A stretch of DNA of 52,504 bases from MGBC102946 sp022793145 (GCA_947426265.1 CANEDJ010000005.1:1-52504); one strand, 5' to 3'. Counted from the first letter of the stretch, positions 7,706 through 15,744 are shown. Notes: generated by a model not told the origin, from the letters alone. Made by a program: numbers and translations.

Positions 7706-8095
7706 ATGATATCATTTAATGAGAGAAAGGATGACTTTATAAAAATAAAAGTTGAGAAACTAATTGACTGGAATGAGCCTAATGGAGAAGGCTGTATTGT
7801 GTCTGATAAGATAACCAAAGAAGGCTTTAAAGTTGGCTATATGTATAGAGAAGAACCAACTGCCGGAAATCCTGATAGTGGCTGGAGATTGATGGCTGGT
7901 AATGAAGATGATGAGTATATGAATAATTCAAATAATCATCATATCTTTGCTATCAATACTGTTTGCAATTATGATCAGGATATTATTCCATATTTAAAAT
8001 CTAAAATAGGAAGTGCATATATAAGAATAAATAATTCTGAATTTGCAATTGATAATGGATCTAAACCTATTTTTGTAGATAAACAAGATAGATAA
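7706..8095 (+). CDS. DUF2185 / Imm33-like immunity-type protein
   Basis: 129 aa. The central block reads CIVSDKITKEGFKVGYMYRE, then DSGWRLMAGNEDDEYMNN, then AINTVCNYDQDIIPYLKS and IGSAYIR. This is the DUF2185 domain, grouped with the Imm33 class in analyses of polymorphic-toxin immunity proteins. It is small, acidic and cytoplasmic. GGAGATG lies upstream of the ATG. No cognate toxin gene is present nearby. The next gene, 23 bases away, is another small acidic protein of the same style, so the two may be orphan immunity genes or housekeeping relatives. Confidence 0.78.
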   Translation: MISFNERKDDFIKIKVEKLIDWNEPNGEGCIVSDKITKEGFKVGYMYREEPTAGNPDSGWRLMAGNEDDEYMNNSNNHHIFAINTVCNYDQDIIPYLKSKIGSAYIRINNSEFAIDNGSKPIFVDKQDR

Positions 8096-8118
8096 TAACA
8101 TGTTAGAGGCATTACATT

Positions 8119-8538
8119 ATGAAATTGGTAGATTATACAGGAAAGTTAAATAATCACAATGAATATTTAAAAATAATAAAACAACTAGAAAATAAATGTA
8201 ACTATATTGAGTATGCTTTGGTAAATGAGGAGGAAACAAAATTTATAGAACGATTTAATGATTCCATCTTATCATTAGAATTAAGAAATAAATGGTATGG
8301 AACAAAGTCCAGTCAGAAAAATAAAGTGTATAAAATAAAGTCATCCAAGGAAATTTTTAGATATTTAAAACAGTTTGAAACTTTTTGTAAATATACGATC
8401 TCAAACAATGATGATATTGTAGAAGAAACTGATTTTGGAATAAATGATATTGCATTTTTTGATGATAAAGAAACACCACTATTGTTTACGACTACACATG
8501 AAGGGTATATTACAATTAGAGATGATTTGTTTAAATAA
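8119..8538 (+). CDS. Hypothetical small acidic protein (immunity-like context)
   Basis: 139 aa, no signal or membrane segment, ending FTTTHEGYITIRDDLFK. It has a helical N-terminal half with several Asn/Lys and a C-terminal strand-rich segment (ETPLLFTTTHEGY). I do not recognise the family. It lies 23 bases after the DUF2185 gene on the same strand and is probably co-transcribed. The size, acidity and partner suggest an immunity-type protein; this is inference. The ribosome-binding site is weak (TTAGAGG at distance), consistent with coupling to the upstream gene. Confidence 0.6.
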   Translation: MKLVDYTGKLNNHNEYLKIIKQLENKCNYIEYALVNEEETKFIERFNDSILSLELRNKWYGTKSSQKNKVYKIKSSKEIFRYLKQFETFCKYTISNNDDIVEETDFGINDIAFFDDKETPLLFTTTHEGYITIRDDLFK

Positions 8539-8665
8539 ATTACAATTAATGAAAGAAATCAAGCAAAAGATTTGCAAGATATTAAATGTTTCGTTTGTAT
8601 ACAAAAAATAGAAAATGTATGTTTGGCATAAAATTTATTATGAGGATATATGAATTTTAAAACTT

Positions 8666-8694
8666 TTGACAAACTGATTATTCTATGATATCAT
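8666..8694 (+). promoter_or_regulatory. Sigma-A promoter of the hisS leader
   Basis: TTGACA (8666-8671), a 17-base spacer and TATCAT (8689-8694). The predicted RNA start is near 8701, just ahead of the leader peptide's AAAGGAG site. Confidence 0.8.
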
Positions 8695-8720
8695 AAAGTT
8701 GTTTTAAAGGAGAGATTATT

Positions 8721-8780
8721 ATGTTAAAGAAAATAGAAAACCATCATCATAATAGTCAGCACTTGTTAATACGACTTTAA
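8721..8780 (+). CDS. Histidine leader peptide (19 codons) of hisS
   Basis: The ATG at 8721, preceded by AAAGGAGA, encodes MLKKIENHHHNSQHLLIRL and stops at TAA (8778-8780). Three consecutive CAT codons (8742-8750) and a further CAC (8760-8762) make 4 of 19 residues histidine. The position, between a consensus promoter and a terminator hairpin just upstream of histidyl-tRNA synthetase, is exactly that of an attenuator leader peptide. Its job would be to sense charged tRNA-His by ribosome stalling. Functional assignment is inferred; the ORF, codons and signals are read directly. Confidence 0.8.
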   Translation: MLKKIENHHHNSQHLLIRL

Positions 8781-8866
8781 TTGTTGTAGGTACAAGTGCT
8801 ATTTGTAGTGCTTGTATTTAGTATAAAAAATATGCTATACAGGTACTATACTTGTATAGCTTTTTT
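8758..8866 (+). promoter_or_regulatory. Putative ribosome-mediated attenuator of hisS
   Basis: Competing RNA stems can be drawn. Stem 1:2 pairs AGCACTTGT (8758-8766) with ACAAGTGCT (8792-8800). Stem 2:3 pairs TACAAGTGCT (8791-8800) with AGTGCTTGTA (8807-8816), with G-U pairs. The antiterminator 3:4 pairs CTTGTAT plus AGTATA (8811-8825) with TATGCT plus ATACAGG (8831-8843). The terminator is 12 bp, GCTATACAGGTA (8834-8845) with TACTTGTATAGC (8849-8860), followed by T6. Stalling at the His codons would leave 1:2 free to form, releasing 3 to block the terminator. A ribosome at the stop would break 1:2 and favour 2:3 and termination. The logic is inferred. No T-box sequence is present. Confidence 0.7.
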
Positions 8867-8888
8867 AATGAAATGGGAGGAATATGAA

Positions 8889-10193
8889 ATGAAAATACAA
8901 AATGTAAAAGGTGGGTATGACTTTTTACCTCAAGAACAAAAAATTAGAAATTATATTAATGGAGTATTAAAGGAAACATTTGAAGAATATGGATATGGGC
9001 CAATAGAAACACCAATTCTTTGCTATTTTGATATGTTAAGTGGAAAATATGATGAACAAAATGATATCTTAAAAGAAATTTACAGATTAAGAGATCAAGG
9101 AAATAGAGAACTAGGGTTACGTTATGATTTAACAGTCCCATTTGCTAAACTAATCGCTTTAAATAAGAACCAATTGAAAATGCCATTCAAACGTTATGAA
9201 ATAGCGAAAGTTTTTAGAGATGGACCAGTAAAGGTAGGGAGAGATAGAGAATTTACACAATGTGATGTAGACGTAGTTGGACTATCTGGACAAATGATAG
9301 AAGCTGAATTATTGAATCTTTATATTAATGCTTTTAAAAAGCTTAATATAGAAATTGTAATTAAATACAATAGTAGAAGTTTAATGAGTGGATTGATATT
9401 AGATTGCGGAATAGAAGAAGAGCTAGTAAGCACAGTAGTAACAGTTGTTGATAAAATGGAAAAATTATCAAAAGAAGAATTTAAAGACCAATTAAAAGAA
9501 ATTGGGTTAAATGAAAATCAAATAACAAAACTTTTAGAATATTTTACATTATCTTTAGAAGAATTGAATGAAAAGTTAAAAGATACAAATAACGAAAAAG
9601 TAAAAATTGGTTTAGAAGAATTAAATAAATTAGATGAATATATTAAAGGCTTAAAAATAGATGAATATTGTGTATTTACCTCTACTCTAGCACGTGGACA
9701 AGATTACTATACAGGGAATGTATTTGAAGTATATGAAAAAAATAAACGTTTAACAGGAAGTATTGGTGGTGGTGGTCGATATGATAATATGATCACAGAA
9801 TTTATTGATGATGGAACAAGTTATCCAGCCGTTGGAATTAGCTTTGGACTAACCTCTATTTATGAGCTTTTAAAGAATGATGCAAGGTTTGAGGAAGTTC
9901 CACAAGTAGATCTTTTCATTATTCCAATGAATACAGAAATTGAGAGCTTAAATTTGGCTACAAAACTTAGAAATCTTGGATTGAAAGTAGAATTGGAAAT
10001 GAGCCGAAAAAAGGTAAAGAAAAGTTTGGATTTTGCAAATAAAGAAAAAATACCATTTGTAATTGTATTAGGAGAAGAAGAAATACAGAATAAAATGTTT
10101 AATTTGAAAAACATGAATACAAGTGAACAAGTAGAGATTTCATTTGATAATTTAGAGAAGATTGTAGCAATTATAAAAAAAATATCAGTTTAA
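8889..10193 (+). CDS. hisS: Histidyl-tRNA synthetase
   Basis: HisRS charges tRNA-His with histidine using ATP. The 434-aa protein has class II motif 2 in the form VFRDGPVKVGRDREF (about residue 106), the HisRS signature LARGQDYYTGNVFE and motif 3 GGGGRYDNM, then a C-terminal anticodon-binding domain (PQVDLFIIPMNT onward). The motif 2 style (CDVDVVG after it) is a variant seen in some Bacillota rather than the E. coli form. Upstream in-frame Met codons lie inside the terminator region. The ATG at 8889 follows GGGAGG with correct spacing and begins MKIQNVKGGYDFLP, the usual N-terminus. Controlled by the leader upstream. Confidence 0.95.
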   Translation: MKIQNVKGGYDFLPQEQKIRNYINGVLKETFEEYGYGPIETPILCYFDMLSGKYDEQNDILKEIYRLRDQGNRELGLRYDLTVPFAKLIALNKNQLKMPFKRYEIAKVFRDGPVKVGRDREFTQCDVDVVGLSGQMIEAELLNLYINAFKKLNIEIVIKYNSRSLMSGLILDCGIEEELVSTVVTVVDKMEKLSKEEFKDQLKEIGLNENQITKLLEYFTLSLEELNEKLKDTNNEKVKIGLEELNKLDEYIKGLKIDEYCVFTSTLARGQDYYTGNVFEVYEKNKRLTGSIGGGGRYDNMITEFIDDGTSYPAVGISFGLTSIYELLKNDARFEEVPQVDLFIIPMNTEIESLNLATKLRNLGLKVELEMSRKKVKKSLDFANKEKIPFVIVLGEEEIQNKMFNLKNMNTSEQVEISFDNLEKIVAIIKKISV

Positions 10194-10206
10194 TCTGATA
10201 TTTTTT
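10179..10206. terminator. Bidirectional terminator shared by hisS and copA
   Basis: AAAATATCAG (10179-10188) pairs with CTGATATTTT (10195-10204), flanked by an A-run and a T-run. The hisS TAA and copA TGA both lie within the hairpin, and the genes overlap tail to tail by 9 bases. Confidence 0.85.
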
Positions 10207-12383
10207 AGTCTAAGTGAATTTAAGATGACAGTAAAACTACTAATCATCATAGCAAATCCAGCAATCATGGGATTCATGTGAATTCCAAATGGTACTAAAA
10301 CTCCAGCGGCAATAGGGATCATACAAACATTGTAGAAAAATGCCCAAAATAAATTTTGTTTAATAATTTTAATTGTTTTATTACTTATTATTAATAGTGA
10401 TATAATTTTTTCCAAATTATCATTCATTAAAATTACATCTGAAGAATTAGCAGCTATGTCAGTCCCATTACTAACACTAACTCCAATGTCAGCACTTGCT
10501 AAAGAAGGGGCATCATTAATTCCATCACCAATCATCATCACCTTTTTTCCGCTTTTCATAAGTTTTTTAATAGTACTTACCTTTTCTGCTGGCATGACAT
10601 TTGCTATTATATTTTGAATTCCAATTTTGTTTCCAATTTTATTTGCTGTATCATGATTGTCACCCGTTAGCATAATTACTTCTTTTCCTAACTGTTTTAA
10701 TTTAGAAATTGTATTTTTGCTACTTTTTCTTACAATATCATTAATGCCAATTAAAGCAACAATACTTTGATTGATGACTACATAAACAATGCTAGAACCA
10801 GTTGAACGAAACTCTTTTTCTTCCTTTTCATATATATTTTTGATATTTAAATTTGAAAATAATTTATAATTACCAACAAAAATATTTTTCCCATTGATAA
10901 TTCCAGACAACCCAATTCCAGGAATTGATTTAAAATTTGTTACATTTTGTAATGAAATTTTTTTAAATTTAGCTTCCTCTATAAAAGCTTTACTGATTGG
11001 ATGACTAGAATGATTTTCTAAACTAGCAGCGTACTTTAAAACTTCGGTTTCTGAATATTTGTCAAATAGTAAAATCTTTTCTATTCTCATATTTCCATAT
11101 GTCAAGGTACCAGTTTTATCAAATACAATTGTATTTATTTTATGAGCTTGTTCTAAAGTTTTACTTTGTTTTATTAAAATACCTTGTTTTGCGCACATTC
11201 CAACACTAATGACCATAGCAAGAGGAGTAGCAAGACCCAAAGCACATGGGCAAGCAACGACCAAAACATTTACAAAAGAAGTTAAAGAATCACTAAAGGA
11301 TAAGTTCAAAAGTAATGATAAAAAGAATGTTAAGATTGAGATTGCTACAATTGTAGGAACAAAATAAAGACTTACTTTATCAGCTAGATGTGCAATTGGA
11401 GCTTTTGTATTTGTTGCTTCAATAACTAATTTTACGATTTCTGAAATTGTAGTCTGTTTGCCTATTTTTAAGGCTTTGTATAAAATATAACCATCTAAAT
11501 TTATACTGCCTGCAACAACTGTATCATTTTCTTGTTTTTTAACAGGAGTAGACTCTCCTGTGATGAAAGCTTCTTCTACATGAGTAATTCCATTTATAAT
11601 GATCCCATCGACTGCTATTTTCATTCCAGGCTTCGCAATTAATATATCATTCATTTTTACTTCATCAATAGAAACTTCTTTTTCATCATTTTCTATTTTT
11701 AATAATGCTTTTGTTGGAGTGATTTGAACCAATTCTTTAATCGCACTTCCTGTTCTTTCTTTGCTTTTTTTATCGATAAACCTACCTAATTTGATAAAGT
11801 AAATAACAATTGCAGTGGACTCAAAATATAAATGATGTACATAATGAGTATGATGATCAAAAATCATAATTGTTCCAAAAAGACTATATAAAAAACTAGC
11901 AATAACTCCAATAGAAACTAGAGTGTCCATATTTGGTGTTTTATGAATAAGGTTCCTAGCTCCACTAATAAAAATATCTTTTCCAAAAAAGAAAAAAGGA
12001 AGTGTAAGTAAAAGTAAGGTTACTGCATAGCGCTCTGGAAATTTGTTGATGCTTAAAAATGAAATACTAGGAAGTCCTAACATTGGTGCCATAGAAATAT
12101 ATAAAATAATAAAAGCAAGTATGGAAAAAAGAGCAAATGAAATCTTATGATCCTTTTGTTTTTTCTCATTTGGGTTATAGACTCCTAAACTTTCAAAGCC
12201 AGTCTCTTTGATATATTTATTGATGTCCTCAATAGAAATGTTATCTTCATATTCAATTAAGGCTTGAGAAAGAACCAAATTGACATTGGCTTTAATTCCC
12301 CGTTGTTTATTGAGAAATTTTTCAAGTCCTGAGGAACAGGCACTGCAAGTCATTCCCTCTATTTTTAAAATTACTTTTTTCAT
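10185..12383 (-). CDS. copA: Copper-translocating P-type ATPase
   Basis: A P1B-type ATPase that exports Cu(I) across the cytoplasmic membrane. The 732-aa protein has one N-terminal heavy-metal-binding domain (GMTCSACSSGLE, about residue 9), then paired membrane helices and TGES actuator motif. The intramembrane metal site is CPCALGLATP, followed by the phosphorylation motif DKTGTLT, SSHPIS (HP locus), TGDN and GDGINDAPSLA. A second HMA domain common in Bacillus CopA is absent; the separate HMA gene upstream may compensate. It overlaps the copZ-like gene by four bases and is controlled with it by CsoR. Confidence 0.96.
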   Translation of the reverse strand: MKKVILKIEGMTCSACSSGLEKFLNKQRGIKANVNLVLSQALIEYEDNISIEDINKYIKETGFESLGVYNPNEKKQKDHKISFALFSILAFIILYISMAPMLGLPSISFLSINKFPERYAVTLLLLTLPFFFFGKDIFISGARNLIHKTPNMDTLVSIGVIASFLYSLFGTIMIFDHHTHYVHHLYFESTAIVIYFIKLGRFIDKKSKERTGSAIKELVQITPTKALLKIENDEKEVSIDEVKMNDILIAKPGMKIAVDGIIINGITHVEEAFITGESTPVKKQENDTVVAGSINLDGYILYKALKIGKQTTISEIVKLVIEATNTKAPIAHLADKVSLYFVPTIVAISILTFFLSLLLNLSFSDSLTSFVNVLVVACPCALGLATPLAMVISVGMCAKQGILIKQSKTLEQAHKINTIVFDKTGTLTYGNMRIEKILLFDKYSETEVLKYAASLENHSSHPISKAFIEEAKFKKISLQNVTNFKSIPGIGLSGIINGKNIFVGNYKLFSNLNIKNIYEKEEKEFRSTGSSIVYVVINQSIVALIGINDIVRKSSKNTISKLKQLGKEVIMLTGDNHDTANKIGNKIGIQNIIANVMPAEKVSTIKKLMKSGKKVMMIGDGINDAPSLASADIGVSVSNGTDIAANSSDVILMNDNLEKIISLLIISNKTIKIIKQNLFWAFFYNVCMIPIAAGVLVPFGIHMNPMIAGFAMMISSFTVILNSLRLKNIRLN

Positions 12384-12595
12384 AATTCTTCTCCAATAAC
12401 GGAAAATCCTAAAATTTCTAATCTTTCTTTAATCATATTTGAATTGATATGTTCTGAAAGCTCTACCATTACTGTTCCATTTTCATAGTTTGCGCTTACT
12501 TTTTCAATTCCTTCTAAATTTAATAGTGATTTTTCAATTCTATTTTCACAACCACTACATTTCATACCTTCGACTTTAATAACGATATTTTTCAT
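12380..12595 (-). CDS. copZ: Heavy-metal-associated copper chaperone, CopZ-like
   Basis: A 71-aa HMA-fold protein with the metal motif GMKCSGCENRIE (CxxC near residues 13-16) and the usual beta-alpha-beta pattern. CopZ binds Cu(I) in the cytoplasm and delivers it to CopA. The gene lies between csoR and copA, 17 bases after csoR and overlapping copA by four bases, so the three form an operon. The sequence after the CxxC is acidic. It could also act as a detached HMA domain of the one-HMA CopA. Confidence 0.92.
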   Translation of the reverse strand: MKNIVIKVEGMKCSGCENRIEKSLLNLEGIEKVSANYENGTVMVELSEHINSNMIKERLEILGFSVIGEEL

Positions 12596-12612
12596 AATAT
12601 CACCCTTTCTTA

Positions 12613-12891
12613 TTATTTGTTAAAACGTTTAAATATACTAATTAATTCATCTAAAATTTCTAAATTTCCATTTTCAATACTTGTACTAACACAAGAATGT
12701 AAATGTTTTTCTAAAATATGATTAGAAAGACTTTGAACAGATTTTGTAACAGCTGATAATTGAACTAAAACATCATCGCAATAGCGGTCTTCATTTATCA
12801 TATTTTTAATGCCATTCATTTGTCCCATTAAGCGATTAATACGATTGATAATAATCTTTTTTTCATTTTCACTTCGATGTGTTTGCTTCAT
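12613..12891 (-). CDS. csoR: Copper-sensing repressor CsoR
   Basis: A 92-aa, all-helical CsoR/RcnR/FrmR-family repressor. The Cu(I) ligands Cys38, His63 and Cys67 keep the C-x24-H-x3-C spacing typical of CsoR (RYCDDVL; EKHLHSC), which separates it from formaldehyde-sensing FrmR and persulfide sensors. The N-terminal helix (KKIIINRINRLMGQMNGI) carries the basic DNA-contact residues. It is first in the operon, and the promoter contains a CsoR-type operator, so Cu(I) should relieve its repression of csoR-copZ-copA. Confidence 0.93.
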   Translation of the reverse strand: MKQTHRSENEKKIIINRINRLMGQMNGIKNMINEDRYCDDVLVQLSAVTKSVQSLSNHILEKHLHSCVSTSIENGNLEILDELISIFKRFNK

Positions 12892-12908
12892 AATTTACCA
12901 CCACTTGT

Positions 12909-12937
12909 ATTATATACCCTTATGGGTATTTTGTAAA
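12909..12937 (-). promoter_or_regulatory. CsoR operator inside the copper-operon promoter
   Basis: On the minus strand TTTACA (12937-12932), a 17-base spacer and TATAAT (12914-12909). The spacer holds the dyad ATACCC-TTAT-GGGTAT (12914-12929), matching known CsoR operators (TACCC...GGGTA). Repressor bound there would block the promoter directly. Confidence 0.85.
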
Positions 12938-13012
12938 TGCAAAAGTGTATCTTTTTATACTTTTATGAAAAAGAAAAATATGGTATAATTATTTTAGCAA
13001 GGTAGGTATTTT

Positions 13013-13156
13013 ATGAGAATTGGATTGGATATTGATAATGTAATTGCTGACTTTGATAAAAAACTGTTAGAAGAGTGCAAGAAAGAAGATCAGAAAAAAA
13101 GAAATTATGGAATTGTGAATCCATATGCTAGAAATGTGTCTTTGTTATTTGATTGA
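13013..13156 (+). pseudogene. 5' part of nucleotidase fusion gene, cut off by TGA
   Basis: An ATG with AAGGTAGG upstream opens MRIGLDIDNVIADFDKKL, the DxDxV motif I of HAD-type 5'(3')-nucleotidases (NT5C style). The frame is read without a shift to a TGA at 13154-13156 and continues open beyond it, with nucleotidase sequence on both sides (SLLFD, stop, SKEERIAFFAENME). One base change, probably TGG to TGA at a Trp codon, therefore separates this 47-codon piece from the next ORF. It may be a recent nonsense mutation or a sequencing error. Confidence 0.75.
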
Positions 13157-13192
13157 AGCAAAGAAGAAAGAATTGCATTTTTTGCTGAAAAT

Positions 13193-14473
13193 ATGGAAAT
13201 GTTTGCAGCAGAATTAGAACCAAGAAAAGATGTAAAAAAATATATGGAGCTGTTACTAAAAGAAGGGCATGAACTTTATTTAATTTCAAATCGTGTGTAT
13301 CCTGATTATAAGTATCCAGAAAAAACAACAAAAAAATGGCTGCAGAAATACCAGATTCCTTATACTAAATTGATTTTTTCAAAAACCATTGATAAAAGTA
13401 GTGAATGTATAGAAAATAATATTGATATTATGTTTGATGATAGTGTAAGAAATTGTGAAATATTAAAGGGCTCAAATGTTCCTGTTTGTATGATGACTAC
13501 AAAGCTAAATTATATACATAGAGGTTATTTACCATATGTTAGAAATTTTAAAGAATTGTATGAAAGAGTGAAAGATATGACTGAGAGAAAACATATAATA
13601 TTAGATACTGACATGGCTAATGAAGTGGATGATAGATTTGCACTTACTTATTTAATGTCTTCATTAGACAATATAGAAGTAGATGCAATTACAATCGCAC
13701 CATTTTGGAAAAGTGGATATGCAGAAGATTTATCAATCGCTGATGGTACTGAATTAAGTTATCAAACAACTTTGAAAATATTAGATATGATTGGTGCTTC
13801 TTCATATAAAGATAAAGTATATAAAGGTGCTACCGCTTATATGGAAGAGGCCAGTAATAATGAGGCCGTTGATAAAATAATTGAAATTAGTCAAAAAAAT
13901 GAAAAAACTATTATTGTAGCAATTGGAACCATTACTAATATAGCGCTTGCGTTTCAAAGAGAACCAAGTATTATTGAAAAGGTAGAAATAATTTGGTTAG
14001 GTGGAAATAGTTTTTTAAGCCATCAAAATGAAGAGTTTAATTTTAGACAAGATATAAAAGCAGTAAGAACTGTGTTTGAATCGCAAGTTAGTTTAACGGT
14101 TATTCCTTGTAGAAATGTGGCCGCCAATTTAGTTACAACAAGTTTTGAATTAGAACATTATTTATTAAATTCTAATATTGGTAGATATTTATGTGAAGAA
14201 TTTAAAAACTGTAAAAAGAAGCATTATAAAGATCTAGAGGATGAAATCGGTTCTAGTAAGACTTTATGGGATTTAAGTGCTATAGGATATTTATTAAATA
14301 AAGATTGGTTTGTAACAGAAAAAATAAGTTGTCCATATATCTTAGAGAATGGAATGTATGAAAAAACGGATAATAGGCATGAAGTAACATTCGTCAATGA
14401 TTTATTTAGAAACAAAATTTTTCATGACTATTTTAAGAAAATGGAGCGATATAATGGAAAAGATATTAACTAG
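13193..14473 (+). CDS. HAD nucleotidase (N-truncated) fused to nucleoside hydrolase
   Basis: The first 125 residues complete the HAD nucleotidase: EGHELYLISNRVYPDYKYPE (motif II Ser/Asn region) and DIMFDDSVRNCEILKG (acidic motif IV). From about residue 130 a second domain begins with IILDTDMANEVDDRFALTY, the Asp-rich calcium and ribose site of inosine/uridine-preferring nucleoside hydrolases, and runs to the end (IVAIGTITNIALAF; RQDIKAVR). The pair would take a nucleotide to a nucleoside and then to base plus ribose. The ATG at 13193 is only the first Met after an in-frame TGA and lacks a good ribosome-binding site. The true start is 13013. The nucleoside hydrolase alone could start at the ATG near 13577. 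Confidence 0.75.
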   Translation: MEMFAAELEPRKDVKKYMELLLKEGHELYLISNRVYPDYKYPEKTTKKWLQKYQIPYTKLIFSKTIDKSSECIENNIDIMFDDSVRNCEILKGSNVPVCMMTTKLNYIHRGYLPYVRNFKELYERVKDMTERKHIILDTDMANEVDDRFALTYLMSSLDNIEVDAITIAPFWKSGYAEDLSIADGTELSYQTTLKILDMIGASSYKDKVYKGATAYMEEASNNEAVDKIIEISQKNEKTIIVAIGTITNIALAFQREPSIIEKVEIIWLGGNSFLSHQNEEFNFRQDIKAVRTVFESQVSLTVIPCRNVAANLVTTSFELEHYLLNSNIGRYLCEEFKNCKKKHYKDLEDEIGSSKTLWDLSAIGYLLNKDWFVTEKISCPYILENGMYEKTDNRHEVTFVNDLFRNKIFHDYFKKMERYNGKDIN

Positions 14474-15038
14474 TGAAGAAGCCCTAAATCTAATAAATTC
14501 ACTTCCTTCTGCAGGAAAAGATGATCATTGGAAAGCACATTCTATTTGTGTAGGAAATGCAGCAGCTATAATAGCTAAAGCTTTAAACTTAGACTGTGAA
14601 AAAGCTAAAGTTTTAGGTTATATCCATGACATTGGAAAAAGTGAAAATTATAAAATGCATGATGTAGCAGGATATGATCTTATTAAAAAACTAGGATATG
14701 AAGAAGAGTATGCCCATATTTGTTTAACGCATTCTTATTTGAATAATGATGTAGATTGTGTAGCGGGAGGACATCCTCCTAGAAATGAATTTCGCGATAA
14801 TTTTATTAAAAATCATCAATATACAATTTATGAAAAAATAATTAATCTATGTGATTTAATGTGTAAAAAAGAAGTTATGACAGTAGAAAAAAGAATGATA
14901 GATTTATTGATGCGAAAGGGAGTCCATGATAATACGTATTACCATATTGAAGAAACCCTAAAATTAAAAGACGAAATTGAGAATAAATTAGGCTTTTCGG
15001 TTTATGATTTGTTTCCTGCTATTAAAGAACATTTGTAG
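14454..15038 (+). CDS. HD-domain phosphohydrolase
   Basis: 194 aa. The HD signature is spread as HWKAHSICVGNAAAIIAKAL, then VLGYIHDIGKSENY (HD doublet), then the distal His in AHICLTHSY and Asp in INLCDLMCKK. HD proteins are metal-dependent phosphohydrolases of nucleotides or related molecules; the substrate is unknown. The ATG at 14454 (GGAGCG upstream) overlaps the nucleoside-hydrolase gene by 20 bases, so the pair is coupled and this protein probably also acts in nucleotide salvage or clean-up. Upstream ATGs in the same frame lack ribosome-binding sites. Confidence 0.82.
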   Translation: MEKILTSEEALNLINSLPSAGKDDHWKAHSICVGNAAAIIAKALNLDCEKAKVLGYIHDIGKSENYKMHDVAGYDLIKKLGYEEEYAHICLTHSYLNNDVDCVAGGHPPRNEFRDNFIKNHQYTIYEKIINLCDLMCKKEVMTVEKRMIDLLMRKGVHDNTYYHIEETLKLKDEIENKLGFSVYDLFPAIKEHL

Positions 15039-15048
15039 GAGGAATTAT

Positions 15049-15744
15049 ATGAAAAATAAAAATTTAGCAGAATGCATTTTATTTTCTGTTTTTATGATAA
15101 TAGGAATTACTTTTATAATTATTGGAGGAACCTGGTATTATATTGTAAGAGAAAAAGAGAATACCTGGGTTTCCACTCAAGCGACAATTATAGATATTGA
15201 AAAGTCAGAAATCTATAATTCAAAAATAGTATGGGTAGAATTCTCTATTAAAAATCATATTTATCAAGTAGAACTGCCAGAATATTATAGTAGTATGAAA
15301 ATAGGAAAAAATATAATGATATATTATAATCCAAGTAATCCAAATGAAATTATAAGCAAAAACTTTTTAGGACATTTAATTTTTATTGGTATGGGAGTAG
15401 TATTTACAATAATTGGATTGGCGCCAACTATTTTAAAAATTTTTAAAAATCGTAAAAAGAAGAATTTAATGAAAAATGGGAAAAGAATTGAAGCAACTAT
15501 CGATAATATATCTTTTAAAATGAACTATTCAGTAAATGGAAGGCATCCATATATTTTAGAATGCAGTTATGTTGATTTAGAAACAGGCGCAGTATACTTT
15601 TTTAAAAGTGATTCCGTTTGGTATTCAATAGAAACATTATTAGAGCATAATAATATTACGACAGTGCCAGTTTATGTTGACACAAAAAATTTAAAGAAAT
15701 ATTATGTTGATATTACAATGTTTGAAAAATATTTAGGAAAATAA
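15049..15744 (+). CDS. DUF3592 family membrane protein
   Basis: 231 aa. A hydrophobic helix near residues 8-30 is followed by an extracytoplasmic beta-rich segment with the DUF3592 pattern (TWVSTQATIIDIEKSE ... MKIGKNIMIYYNPSNPNEI). A second helix pair lies near 110-140 (LIFIGMGVVFTIIGLAP), then a second beta-rich unit. The family's function is unknown. The ATG at 15049 follows TAGGAGGAA; an earlier in-frame ATG lies inside the previous gene. It lies 10 bases after the HD gene and ends in a terminator. Confidence 0.75.
   Translation: MKNKNLAECILFSVFMIIGITFIIIGGTWYYIVREKENTWVSTQATIIDIEKSEIYNSKIVWVEFSIKNHIYQVELPEYYSSMKIGKNIMIYYNPSNPNEIISKNFLGHLIFIGMGVVFTIIGLAPTILKIFKNRKKKNLMKNGKRIEATIDNISFKMNYSVNGRHPYILECSYVDLETGAVYFFKSDSVWYSIETLLEHNNITTVPVYVDTKNLKKYYVDITMFEKYLGK

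Noticed and set aside
8796..8889. Earlier in-frame start for hisS
   Set aside because: It lies in the leader hairpins before the terminator, encodes no HisRS-like sequence and lacks a ribosome-binding site, whereas 8889 has GGGAGG and the normal N-terminus.
8700..8889. T-box riboswitch ahead of hisS
   Set aside because: No GGTGGNACC-type T-box sequence or specifier structure was found; a His-rich ORF with alternative hairpins explains the leader better.
13154..13156. UGA read as tryptophan (alternative genetic code)
   Set aside because: copA, coaED, the PHP gene and others end with TGA at natural ends, TGG is used for Trp throughout, and only one otherwise intact gene shows the problem.
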